A DNA stretch of 64,000 bases from Flectonema sp. DT1601 (Eukaryota; Euglenozoa; Diplonemea; Diplonemida; Diplonemidae): assembly GCA_964019425.1 (NCBI GenBank), contig OZ025794.1:434001-498000 (forward strand). The letters run 5' to 3'. The stretch's first letter is position 1, and every line of letters begins with the position of its first letter. This document shows positions 36,801 to 44,382 of the stretch, in pieces. The position numbers were made by a program, and so were the translations under genes. The notes beneath the pieces are model-generated. The model did no database searches. It worked only from the letters and a program-made list of their open reading frames with translations, and was not told the origin of the DNA.

Positions 36801-39173
36801 TACTTAATATTGTTGCTATTCACTGGAATGTGTTTTACAGTAGTTCAGATTGTACTTGGGTTGTACAACTCTGAGAAAGTAACAATGTGGAATGCTGTAG
36901 TCATCCTTTTGTGGGCTTCTTTGTTTCGTCAACGTTGGATGAGAAAAGCATCTGAATTGGCCTTCATGTGGAATGTTAGAAATGTTGAGCAATGGGAACC
37001 TCCTATGGCTGAATTTCTAAAAAGGAATATTAAGGTGTCAAAAAAACCACATCCGATCACAGGTCTCAGCGAACCAAACTTCACACCTGCAGACAGAAGA
37101 CACCGTTTTGCCATATCCGGGTTTGTTACTGCAACCATGGCTGCATCAGTTATACTTGTTATGTATTTTAATGTAAAATTGAGAGACACTTTTGGAAGAA
37201 CAGACACGGGAATCAAACTAGCACTGGGCGTAGAGAACGCTGTATCTGTTGCTATAATGGATGCGTTGTTCGCTGTAATCGCTGACAACTTAAACTCAAT
37301 GGAGAATCACAGGACTAAAAGTAGTCTACAGAACTCTGCGATTATTAAAAACTTCGTATTCAGATTTATAAATGGTTTCAGTGGATTAATGATAACAGTC
37401 CTACAAACTGCATCAGGTATATGTGAGTGTCCTAGTCACTGTAATACAGCATGTATGACTAAACAGGTACTACCTGCTGATCCTTTGTGGTTAATTTGTC
37501 CTTCAGAAGAATACATTGAAGAGTGTGTCTCTTCTCATAAACAACGAGATTTGATAATCCAATTAACAACTCAATTAGTAATTCAATCGGTTTTGAGTGT
37601 GACTTTTGAAAAACTACTTCCGAAATTAGTTTTGAATCAGCGTCAGGAAGAAAAGATTCGTCACAATCAAAAGAATGATATCTTTCCTCAGGTTTTGGGA
37701 TCTATAAAAGTCAGTTCGTTCAAGGCGGGGAACTACCTTTCGCTATTCGAAACAGAAAAAGGGCTCGGCTATCGCATTGAGACGGCAGCTGATGGTCCAT
37801 GGTCAAAACTCCGTAAATGCAGCACTCAATATGGCGGCATTTGGAAAGTTGAAGGAGACGTTGTTGAATATGAGGCAACTCAGACTGATGACAGCATAAC
37901 GTTCAAATGTGATGAAGTTGTGTTGGGTAGCTTTCCAATACCTAATCCACATGACACAGTTGATACTGATGCTAAGACATCTCAATGGATAAAAATTACT
38001 TCAAACTCTTATGAACAATTAACTGTAGTCACTCAGAGTAAAGGTAAACCACAAGGTACTCTTATCATAAAACGAACTCGTGAATTCCGTGAAGGTTTCG
38101 TGAGTCCAATGAGTAAGTTAACATTATCAACTGAAGATAGAAGTAATGCGATGATTCCAACTACAGCTGCAAACTTTGTTTGGGTTTATGGAATATCTGA
38201 TCCATTATCAATAATGGTTGGTGGAAGACCTCAATCTTTAATTTCACAAATAGATACTTTCGATAACGGATCAGATGAAAAGGGTGCCATGCAAATGGTT
38301 TTATTTGGAGCCTACGCATACCTCGCGGAAGACGGCCGTACAATTGTTGCTGCGAATTCTGTTGGGTTCCCTGAAAAAGGCGAAAAGGGCAACTTAGCGT
38401 TTTCTGGTCATCGAACATGGAATGACAGATACACCAAGGCATTATGGCAAGCGGGGAGATTTCAACCAGTTATGCTATCAGACATGTTAAAGGCAGGAGC
38501 AAGATGGTATTCATGGATACCACCTTATGAGGAATTAACATCTGACACAGTTGGTGATCCACTCTGGATGGCTAGTAAATCAGGTTGTTTTGTTTATTTA
38601 TTTGAATCTCAAGACACTGAAAGGACAACAACTGTAGGAGCGAATCCACCACCACCTCATCATATGAATCGATTCTTCCCAGTTAGAAGTAGACAAAAAG
38701 ATTCTAAATTAATAATTATAATGGAAACAATGAAACCTCCTACGACAGAAGAAAAGGAATTCAACGACTACACAATGATGATGCTTCAGTTCTCTTATGT
38801 CGTCTGCTTTGCTCCAGTTCTTCCTCTAGCTCCTCTCGTTGCTCTTTTTACTGGTTGCATTGAGCTTCATACCGATTTATTTAAATTTCTTCGACTTGCT
38901 CAACGACCTGAAGCTCAAAAAGCCTCAGGAATCGGAGCATGGTTAACACTCCTCACGGCAATTGTTTATATAGCTGTTCCTATTAATACAACGATTATCC
39001 TTACTGGGTATGGGTATGATGAATATCGTGGGAATTACGCTAAGGAACTAATATACATGGCCTGCATGATAATTGGCTTCTTCTTAGTTTCGGTGGTCAG
39101 ACTGCTTCCAACTACAGCAACATGGGTTGCTGAATGTGAGTTGCGACAAGACTATGAGGCTTTGCAGACGTGA
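27843..39173 (+). CDS. Giant ankyrin-repeat / anoctamin (TMEM16) fusion protein
   Basis: One exon encodes 3776 residues. Many ankyrin-type units lie between about residues 75 and 2120 (for example GRTPLMEAASGGHIKLFKIL). They are interrupted by SH3/Tudor-like stretches (YSKGDKVLCRINGKWKNAIV near 180). About 2300-2950 holds a repeated Trp-rich module (SGEWLNYG, SGRWMNVA). The C-terminus is an anoctamin core: YLGSKIAFYFAF about 2969, a membrane pair ending LFRQRWMRKASELAFMWNVR, ENHRTKSS about 3153, LTTQLVIQSV then TFEKLLPKL about 3240-3262, and LPLAPLVALFTGCIELHTD about 3655-3675 with the following helices. About 370 residues are inserted between the last two blocks. TMEM16 proteins are Ca2+-gated chloride channels or lipid scramblases. 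It may be an ankyrin-tethered channel or scramblase (inference). ATG 27843 follows CAG (27828-27830) by 12 bases. Confidence 0.88.
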   Translation: MPSARIHPQNTDSSSGKEDVKQQVVDNIPGLVAPQGADADEDEVKALAEAAAKENTSEEHVNEAMLRKGILRRPRQSLHEAIHRGQLEVVEQICKERCGTALIDEFSAMGSSGWNETPLMVACQAYHLPLHHQLLMIGHLLTAGARTDQLDKKGRSAIALSIMSSPDRTTKLVEGIPEWYSKGDKVLCRINGKWKNAIVLGYGDTTLDSGGMVVYTVRTLGNDKKVFHGIHKQDLCQDTIPRKGSIRLGMSAVFRCKEDNTNSAFQSGVICNVNPRGGYDVHSGDAIIPMPDSRIRLPIQQTSSYTPATEGRLYPGCPVAVLLPGWRRFEKGRIEGRNNIHGGFNILLNEKINIETGERAGETYKWLGALVGNNTSRRFRSLEKLIESDKCRGTYGGKSQFIDSSSQGQHKDATRFLVGVQLERIMLIQQATGISKSCEAVVQMLCTERRRNECGEYVTQSIDRYSWPKYEKLNQISQLSGSQVIALAARHSNLAVLQKLEEHNLIQSKQDLYDWVDGKETLELVQCPDMAIFLMQYGLIVSLSYATKYAAYGNKRESWKRVMNGLLNGPWSSQPIFWSETSPVQSGLNSIQWTCKAGASELLEMLLARPEGAAIAAHPSKPGNHPLYLVIRSWAMPEVKMSMVKTLINSDVSIQNSKALFAAVDCNLLDLVQLLLENGADPQEKMEGTPPQYRAASYVAVERLAEYTNNGVDMLAVSIVEKCLQHPENSNEWNGWVELLKQVNGDLTGLQAWNESGETALSLAVCHQKASLVRVLVEKKMCNPNVRTAKGEYPIGLAAFLNTDSTIINILIRNSGYDVVAKGTLAFPRACKRKHIDILNTLLEAHETSSLKMDLEEPLDGLTPIEWLLTDAVGNINKTTRDMIMRLAKLKVSVQPSLISELGWLDVLTEVLTQRNGEKLPPVPTPGKTSAMMHAIARGDVDMVKFLVSCGADLLQTNTLGQSVLVMALESPVNEYLDLSEPRQAKIRYHMLEALLAGEHAQTLIQASGVLAAAATRNCLASIDLLNTKSPNRKWCEEDEVDVSQVTNERLSPVELATDQRVQWKLIEENGFAPNIANLAREGKFGLVLHCLKEQNKRGLSKATWTALCCRRSTCAAVDRHYEGHTGRTALGWIIPKSYSAFTTDKYKNLKTGIASFYYAQPSHFQKWGHETLKKGWVKGTAFPVTGYDDSRYTPNTKDFSGLVEWVPQGAEKKDVLILPLHALLFADNTIGYERGKSVLVTHKSSTPPYARHMTTYQKVYLVDNVKESFDGDEWFATKERIQTTGTHYPMKNPFKVKLKDCIVYVKLSDMTNENATTILIDMILQHGDGKLQRHFLDDEGKSVLELACRGGDINLIESIMKLRTEFGFAKDPTGGSDYRHPCCAAICAAAAGRRFSVLKMLLSMGIPPDSYKDGRSAGKWAASECCMRLLREAWKPGQTSDALYDLCMMSRRGWTVEVQKLLAHPFNANPNIESETGRTPLMEAASGGHIKLFKILLEVAEVTKFDHHGRSVLTTLVGLHDQDLGYEMSLWLLESRNAVLKGDKPKKEFIKRSKALTQAVSQPNPHILTVQLLLRNGSNSNEMSVGKSALRHISPTGTATKLDVDGCVESKISVALLILRELLTWEVRLLDPKSRFHGIKGIVQDTSIGQDRYKVRFKDESSLVEVTEWVRSDATESIKIGPASCGKMNHLDFIHAVSMGWPAVVGLLVDLGAIEGYHTRSLPYICQDTLKEALLQCLAVLGPIWVKSDGLTTPSEWYILRHLLRGLDRAHSNSTVGPTLQQAVNELLTDEIDTLGLLPLSLYKEAVEQNDKTFFSPLFSRHRHKLIVSVCEGYRDSISHDALVLEPISGLYGNSGFFFNACDALKVFKSLYIPGREDEAGNSTLELAVEVGWVEAVDWLLNVKGVDANDTNTANLPIKTISIEVDKRRHEIIADNLDYFFRKTLSGSSYVDLMRERDAGGSAFACESLNNAVITQSRDDIRMRNYIEIVMLLFSSGSNADPEDLDRLSYLMRLDTKFNLTQSGVVYERASLLHIAAACENEASCRWLLSNTSYSDTVGSGVLEDKKGRTARHYTASHNCHTVLAAAEQEAHITSGYMPPLDQISLVLALEIGKVLDFDLSNIMRGACGKKKANNTIGVSTVLHALNKLDLAGFVVECERGGQNRKGIPQEEEEEVLDELLSQQQQAQNNQSARRISAALAAQQSQQLNKETVEANSKPIEKDVYVVVSGSEKRQSLTCTRQPFLRCGNPGEPLLSKEKHSVTASIVSSFTWPVLDLKIQTAQDHIINAVKAHEEENKIRIKKESPSKVAIPDDESGNEHQIQNPFPFNNEIASWVRSGEWLNYGHCVMYPVSLRILCDDVIFQGEYSIPTDIDPQGSPLWIQSQLGSSTSILREDKQGRWAIYSNIYSQKPKIRACLPHRGFPPTHKFKWLRYVSRGKEGCWRPVQVTIIEDMKSGTYNRWETVNKCRDLVFSLLSDASPEKGRPVGHVARRIEKIITDLPDGTPQVVKIHASANASAFKELDGKYIRNAECSNYLNWSWVKKDNPTIQLKATFSRTFGTAEETLGRTSEDADIISRWSICKTTPSEGLKCYLEMRSPDIAPWYESGRWMNVASKTQTPEILFTSDSILSRKQSFTILERKTSAMWGLRQLLLAAGTPIEDLPFRDTGRLEQDAPSVYEPPDFIRTGHLPPGQKWLDLLVEECKVAQVFGVHDEVEASQVLDEWAPSASVRGLNVIKKFWLCQPFAGLSEYLFEMAENITEKKCDPVTMTICDRKTFLSLEPRERHTSSEWNTLPTLHTAAIETPLFHERTVTYFNKNRKKEPIPTPDATLEPGGEIQVHGNLKEWASVSKPDDKWWLPVFDCEGQTILKNLGDGEGGPCHYRSTTAAYYHRDTKSKKIKDTTVEPLRRGRDIEVLYLSLEGKWARVRHHAKAIHFARYWMPLVAADSTTKTLKPGKVSPLCKLESYLGSKIAFYFAFTACYCSYLILLLFTGMCFTVVQIVLGLYNSEKVTMWNAVVILLWASLFRQRWMRKASELAFMWNVRNVEQWEPPMAEFLKRNIKVSKKPHPITGLSEPNFTPADRRHRFAISGFVTATMAASVILVMYFNVKLRDTFGRTDTGIKLALGVENAVSVAIMDALFAVIADNLNSMENHRTKSSLQNSAIIKNFVFRFINGFSGLMITVLQTASGICECPSHCNTACMTKQVLPADPLWLICPSEEYIEECVSSHKQRDLIIQLTTQLVIQSVLSVTFEKLLPKLVLNQRQEEKIRHNQKNDIFPQVLGSIKVSSFKAGNYLSLFETEKGLGYRIETAADGPWSKLRKCSTQYGGIWKVEGDVVEYEATQTDDSITFKCDEVVLGSFPIPNPHDTVDTDAKTSQWIKITSNSYEQLTVVTQSKGKPQGTLIIKRTREFREGFVSPMSKLTLSTEDRSNAMIPTTAANFVWVYGISDPLSIMVGGRPQSLISQIDTFDNGSDEKGAMQMVLFGAYAYLAEDGRTIVAANSVGFPEKGEKGNLAFSGHRTWNDRYTKALWQAGRFQPVMLSDMLKAGARWYSWIPPYEELTSDTVGDPLWMASKSGCFVYLFESQDTERTTTVGANPPPPHHMNRFFPVRSRQKDSKLIIIMETMKPPTTEEKEFNDYTMMMLQFSYVVCFAPVLPLAPLVALFTGCIELHTDLFKFLRLAQRPEAQKASGIGAWLTLLTAIVYIAVPINTTIILTGYGYDEYRGNYAKELIYMACMIIGFFLVSVVRLLPTTATWVAECELRQDYEALQT

Positions 39174-39472
39174 GAGTTGTAGTTTTTTTTTTTTTATTTT
39201 TTTTATTTTTAGACAAATAAAAAATTCATAATGGTATTTCCATACTCATCACAAACCTAAACACATTTACCCTCTCCCTACACGTTGATACTTTAATGTA
39301 GTTGTACTCGGTAATTTGAAACCTCCTTGTTTAAATAAACTTTTTAAAGAACAATTTCTTAATTAAAATGGATGTTGATGTCAAGCAGACTATTATTAAT
39401 AATGACCTTCAATTTTGGTTAAACGTTTTTTATTTCTAAAGTTTACACAACAATAATAATAATAATAAAAAA
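39174..39472 (+). other. Intergenic gap, 299 bases
   Basis: T/A runs and an AAT microsatellite (about 39451-39468) just before the next start. A 23-codon frame at 39368-39439 begins ATGGATGTTGATGTC, similar to the next gene's ATGGATATTG. I do not call it a gene. A Y-rich CTAAAG at 39436-39441 may be an acceptor. Confidence 0.5.
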
Positions 39473-40024
39473 ATGGATATTGAAGCATTCAGTCATCTAT
39501 TAGAAGATTTCGAAAAACGAGTAGAAATGAAAATTAAAATAATATCTAATAAATTAAACACCCTTGATGACCGTCAGCAAACCTTATCAGATGAAATAGG
39601 GATGTTGCAAACATGTAAGGCAGACAGAGAGATGACCTCTGGTATCGTTGATATCAGACTAATAGATGCGAAGCTTTTCTCCCTAAAAGACAGTATTGAG
39701 GAAGCAGTTAATACAACAAATAGAGCATTAATGTTTACGTTAAATAAAAGTTTATCTACCCTCAGAGATATGCTCAAAGAAAAGGCGTCGTGTGATGATC
39801 TTCAACAAATAAAACAAATCATTTCAGTGAAATCTGTGGCTGAAACATCAGGTAGCTCTGCTTGCTTATCTTGTTCAAAAAGAGCCGTTCAGCCAACTCG
39901 TGGGATACTTCCTGGTAGTAGTCATGTAAGGGCTCCGCATAAACTTTTTAAATCTTTTCGTCCACGATCGACTCCAAATAAAATAGGAAACCCAATAGGA
40001 CTCGGTCCATTACTTCAGAGATAG
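39473..40024 (+). CDS. Small coiled-coil protein, unknown
   Basis: A single-exon 183-residue protein. Residues about 5-120 are strongly helical with heptad-like hydrophobic spacing (FEKRVEMKIKIISNKLNTLD; LFSLKDSIEEAVNTTNRALM; LSTLRDMLKEK), predicting a coiled coil. The last 50 residues are basic and rich in Ser, Pro and Gly (HKLFKSFRPRSTPNKIG), typical of a disordered, possibly microtubule- or nucleic-acid-binding tail. No family recognised. The acceptor-like sequence is AAG, weaker than at most neighbours, and the start is preceded by AAT repeats. Confidence 0.75.
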   Translation: MDIEAFSHLLEDFEKRVEMKIKIISNKLNTLDDRQQTLSDEIGMLQTCKADREMTSGIVDIRLIDAKLFSLKDSIEEAVNTTNRALMFTLNKSLSTLRDMLKEKASCDDLQQIKQIISVKSVAETSGSSACLSCSKRAVQPTRGILPGSSHVRAPHKLFKSFRPRSTPNKIGNPIGLGPLLQR

Positions 40025-40383
40025 CAACTAAAAGCCCCTGAACAACAAAATAGTATTGGGGCTGATAATAATACACCACAAGCAGCTTTACTGCTACAAA
40101 CACTTGATACTGGTTAAACGTTAATTCGAATTTTTTTTTTGTTATCGTTTCCGTTCTTCTGAATGGATTTTTTTTTTTTTTTTTTTTTAGTTATTGTTTG
40201 TTTTTTGACAACTTTTTTTTTTATTTCAATTATTTGTGAGGCAATTTCCGAATCCAGATTCTTCTTGATTGGTCTCACCTCTATAACCTGTTTTAAAAAG
40301 GTGTTTACAAACAAAAACTGATTTTTTTTATAAAAAAAAAATTATTATTTTCAGATTAGATACAAAGAGCAAAGAAAAACAAA
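40025..40383 (+). other. Intergenic gap, 359 bases
   Basis: Poly-T runs (around 40130 and 40170-40188) and A runs; no gene seen. A Y-rich tract ends in TCAG (40351-40354), 29 bases before the LeuB start codon. Confidence 0.55.
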
Positions 40384-41469
40384 ATGAAGATCACACGAAT
40401 CCTGCAATCAGCAAAGAAAGTTGTCGTCCTCAGAGGAGATGGTGTTGGACCAGAGATCATGGAGGAGGGATTAAAAGTTCTAAAAGCATGCGGAGCAAAC
40501 ATCGAATTCGACGAAGCATTAATTGGAGGTGCAGCGATTGATGCTGTCGGTGACCCACTACCAGAAGAAACACTTGTCAAATGCAAAGCAGCAAACGGCA
40601 TGTTGCTAGGTGCTGTTGGAGGACCAAAGTGGGACGGTAATAAGATTCGTCCAGAGCAGGGACTTCTGAAGATTAGAAAAGAAATGCAGCTGTTCGCCAA
40701 CTTACGACCAGTTAAACTTCACGACCCACTCCTTGAAGCCTGTCCTCTACGAAGTGAAATCGTAAGGGGAACCGACATGGTTGTTGTACGTGAGCTAACT
40801 GGAGGACTTTACTTTGGTCCTCGCGAAGAGCATAACGGTACTGGTAAGGCTCTTGACACACTTCCATACACTGCTGAGGAAATTACTCGAATTGTAAGAG
40901 TCGCCGCAGATATTGCAATGCAACGATCAAAGAGATTGTTATCAGTTGATAAAGCAAATGTTTTAGCTACTTCAAGATTATGGAGAAAGGTTACAACTGA
41001 TGTCATCTCTGAAGAATATCCTGAAATTGAATTATCTCACGGACTAGTTGACAGTGTAGCGATGGATATTATCAAGAAACCATCCACCATGGACGTGATT
41101 GTTACAGAGAATCTATTTGGTGATATCCTATCAGATGAAACTTCTGTTTTGAGTGGTAGTCTTGGATTACTACCTTCAGCTAGTTTTGGAACACCAGGCT
41201 CTCCAGGGCTCTACGAACCTATTCACGGATCCGCTCCTGACATTGCTGGTAAAGGAGTAGTAAACCCAATCGCTATGATCTTAAGCAGTGCTATGCTACT
41301 TCGCTCCTTAAACCTACAAAAAGAGGCTAACAACCTTGAAGCTGCTGTTGAAGCTGCTCTTCTCAACGATATCTTTACTGTGGACATCCTTCCTGCAGGC
41401 TCTACTGCCAAACCTGTTTCCACGTCTGAAATGGGTACCTGGATCGCAGACAAGGTTGCTTCAATGTAG
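40384..41469 (+). CDS. LEU2: 3-isopropylmalate dehydrogenase
   Basis: A single-exon 361-residue enzyme that oxidatively decarboxylates (2R,3S)-3-isopropylmalate to 2-oxoisocaproate with NAD+, the third step of leucine synthesis. Visible family features are GDGVGPEIM, LLGAVGGPKWD (specific to this branch versus isocitrate dehydrogenase), the RELTGGLYFG loop with the catalytic Tyr, VDKANVL with the catalytic Lys, the metal-binding Asp in LVDSVAM and both Asp in FGDILSDE, then GLLPSASFG and EPIHGSAPDIAGK. The usual YVDN is LVDS here, a mild change next to the metal ligand. Length is typical. The first 12 residues are basic and could be a weak mitochondrial signal, but location is open. The next gene, in the same direction, acts in breakdown of the same amino acids. 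Confidence 0.96.
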   Translation: MKITRILQSAKKVVVLRGDGVGPEIMEEGLKVLKACGANIEFDEALIGGAAIDAVGDPLPEETLVKCKAANGMLLGAVGGPKWDGNKIRPEQGLLKIRKEMQLFANLRPVKLHDPLLEACPLRSEIVRGTDMVVVRELTGGLYFGPREEHNGTGKALDTLPYTAEEITRIVRVAADIAMQRSKRLLSVDKANVLATSRLWRKVTTDVISEEYPEIELSHGLVDSVAMDIIKKPSTMDVIVTENLFGDILSDETSVLSGSLGLLPSASFGTPGSPGLYEPIHGSAPDIAGKGVVNPIAMILSSAMLLRSLNLQKEANNLEAAVEAALLNDIFTVDILPAGSTAKPVSTSEMGTWIADKVASM

Positions 41470-41963
41470 AAGTGATCACTGACTGTTATCATATTAACTT
41501 CTTAGATACAAAAACTGCAACGCCTGTTCTATTTTATTGAATTCCTTCTTCTGTGTGATGCAAGGGGATGTAGAAAAAAAAAAAATAAAAGAAAAAAAAA
41601 ACCCCCGTGCGCGATGGGTCACTTCTCAATGCTGCCGGAGTTCCAGCAAAAAAAATGATTTTTTTTTTCTTCTTTTTTTGTTTAAAGAAAGCCAAGAATG
41701 TTTTTTTTTTTTTTTTTTGGCTTTTTTTTGGCTCAAAATTTATATATTTTAATTATAATGTAATAGCTGAGAGATACGAAGGCATGCCTGTATTGCAGTC
41801 TTTAATCTTCTTATGTGATTGTTTTGTTTTGTTTACCCTATTGTATTGTCATCCTTTCTTTACTTTTACCAACAGCAAAACTCACAATATAAGTGCATAC
41901 GACTTTGACAGAGAACAACATAAGTTAAGTTATCCTTTTTTTTCTTTTGTTAAGCTTATTAAA
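41470..41963 (+). other. Intergenic gap, 494 bases
   Basis: A and T runs around 41575 and 41700. The reading frame of the next gene extends back to 41607 here, but it is Phe/Lys-rich homopolymer translation and I exclude it. AACAG at 41871-41875 ends a pyrimidine-rich tract, 88 bases before the chosen start. Confidence 0.55.
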
Positions 41964-43308
41964 ATGTCAATTATGAGGACGGTTTCGCGCTCTGTTGCGC
42001 GGGGATTTACTCAACGCCGTTGGGCAACCGAACAGGTGGAAGGTCCAGATGGTGAGGTTTGGAATATTGATTTTACTGGACATAACTCTCTCACCGATGA
42101 GATGGACTTTAAGCTTTCAATGGGATCACCTGAACCTCTCTTTAGGGTTCTTAATCAAAAAGGTGAAGTGATATCTCAAGAGATGCCAGACTTAGATAGA
42201 GAAGAATGCAGAATAATGATTACTAATATGGTTCGTCAATCTGTTATTGACGGTATCCTTTACGAAGCTCAACGTCAGGGTAGAATCTCATTCTACATGA
42301 CTCACTTTGGTGAAGAAGCAACCCAAGTAGGATCTGCCATGGCATTAAAACCAAACGACATGGTTTATGCTCAGTACCGAGAGGCAGGTGTTCTTCTTTA
42401 CAGAGGATATCCACTAAACTCTATGGTAGCACAGTGCATTGGTACTTTAGAAGACACTGGTAAAGGAAGACAGATGCCTATTCATTACGGATCTGTAGAA
42501 CATAACTATCAGACTATTTCATCACCTCTTGGAACACAACTTCCACAAGCTGCTGGAGCTGGATACACAATGCGCGTGGATGGAAAAGATGAAGTTTGTA
42601 TTTGTTATTTTGGTGATGGTGCAGCATCTGAGGGAGATTTCCACCCAGCGCTGAACTTCGCAGCGACATTGAAATGTCAGACCATTTTTTTTTGTAGAAA
42701 TAATGGATATGCTATCTCCACTCCTGCTGTAGACCAATACGCAGGAGACGGTATTTATGCACGTGGTGTTGGATATGGTATTCGATCTGTACGTGTGGAC
42801 GGTAACGATGTCTTTGCTGTATACGCTGCTACTAAGAAAGCTCGTGAGCTCTCACTTGAACATAAGGCACCAGTACTCATTGAAGCAATGACTTACCGAG
42901 GTGGTCATCACAGTACTTCGGATGACTCTACTCGTTACAGATCAAAGACTGAAGTGAATGACTGGCTTACTTCAAGTAATCCAATTAAAAGACTTCATAA
43001 ATTTATGGATGCTAAGGGATGGTGGACTAAGGAAGACGATAAGGCAATCAGAGAAGTCACCAGAAAAGAAGTCGTCACTTCTCTAAACAGACAAGAAAAG
43101 ATGGACTTCTGGCCAGTAGAGGTTTGTTTTTCATAATATTTGTGTTTAGGTGTTTCCTTATAAATTTAAGAAAAAATAAATAAAAAAATCTCAACAGGAA
43201 CTCATCGAAGACGTCTACGAGAAACCAACCGAAGAACTCATTCGCCAGAGAGAAGAGGTTATGCGTCACCAAAAGGCATTTGCTGCTGAGTACGCCAGCA
43301 AGGCATAG
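41964..43308 (+). CDS. BCKDHA: Branched-chain 2-oxoacid dehydrogenase E1-alpha subunit, mitochondrial (two exons)
   Basis: Exons 41964-43121 and 43198-43308 give 422 residues, close to the animal precursor. With E1-beta and thiamine diphosphate it decarboxylates the 2-oxoacids of Leu, Ile and Val in the mitochondrial matrix. The N-terminus MSIMRTVSRSVARGFTQRRW is a basic, Ser/Arg-rich presequence. The thiamine-diphosphate motif is GDGAASEGDFHPALNF, followed by FFCRNNGYAIS. The phosphorylation loop GHHSTSDDSTRYR keeps the Ser phosphorylated by BCKDH kinase in animals, so this control may be conserved. The 76-base GTTTGT...CAG intron lies close to the 3' end, and exon 2 encodes the last helix. 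ATG 41964 is chosen because the presequence begins there. Confidence 0.95.
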
Positions 43309-44382
43309 ATGATACTTTAGTTCTTTTTTTCATTTTTTGTTGTATTTATTTTCATGTTCCCATAATAACGCTTTCCGTTATGGAAAGTTAATTTGATAAT
43401 TTGCCTACTGCAGTTGGAAAATGATGCTTACCATTCACCCTGTGATTGAAAAAATCCTTTTTGGAGACCGTGTGATATTTAAACCTGTTGTAGTTGATTT
43501 GATTTGAATTTTAAGATGATTTTCCCAACAGGGTTCATGCGTCAGAGCAAGTGAAACCTAGGAGGAAAAAAAAAAAAAAAACGTAACATCGAAAAGAACG
43601 AAGAAAAAAAAAAAAAAAACGTAAAAAATTAAAAAAAAAAAAACCCATGAAAAGAGGAAAAGGGAAAAAAAAAAAAATTTCCAAACAGAAAAACAAAAAC
43701 GTTTTTTTAAAAAGGTGAGTCCTTTTTACCCTACCGATCATTTCGTGTCCCAAGAGTGCTTAGTTTTTGAGTAAAATTATGTGAACGAATGCATTGCATC
43801 CCATGAAGTGCGTGTTTTTTTTTTTTCTATATTGTTTGTTGAAATGTGTCGCTGGCATTTGGGTAACCCTAGTATACCAATGTCTCTCTTCAACTGGGAT
43901 AAATCTAAAAAGCAACAGTGAACAGGGTTTCTCCCCCCAAGCTGTATTTGCATTATACTTGTCTCCGTCATGCGTCACCTGTAAGATCAATACTTTTTAG
44001 CGAAAAATAGAAAGAAATTTTGAAACAAGAAAAAAAAAAAAAAAAACGAATCAGTGTGTCTGTTTCCCCTACTGTGATTCTTTAATGGTCTGTAAAGGCA
44101 GAACAAAAAGGGGAAAAAAAAAAAAAAAAAAAGTGTTACTTTTTTTTTCTTTCTTTCTTCTTCTGATTTCTCTTTTTCCAGTCACAATCACGTTGTTTCC
44201 CCTTTCTAGGAATGGTTCCGTTGATATTGGCGACCGTTGACAATTCTTTTAGATAAAATAAATGAAAGGCGGTTACGTTTTGTCCCCCTCATTTCCATCC
44301 CACAGACACACATGATAGCACACATCAAAAAGAGATAGCATTTGATATATAGAAACTTATTATTTAAAACAGATATCCGAGC
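43309..44382 (+). other. Gene-poor gap, 1.1 kb
   Basis: AT-rich with many A runs (43565-43700, 44029, 44115). Short frames on both strands near 43.8 kb are not supported by family likeness or composition. The end (44370-44372) is CAG, 10 bases before the next start. Confidence 0.6.

Noticed and set aside
41607-41963. N-terminal extension of BCKDH E1-alpha
   Set aside because: Poly-Phe homopolymer translation; the mitochondrial presequence starts at 41964.
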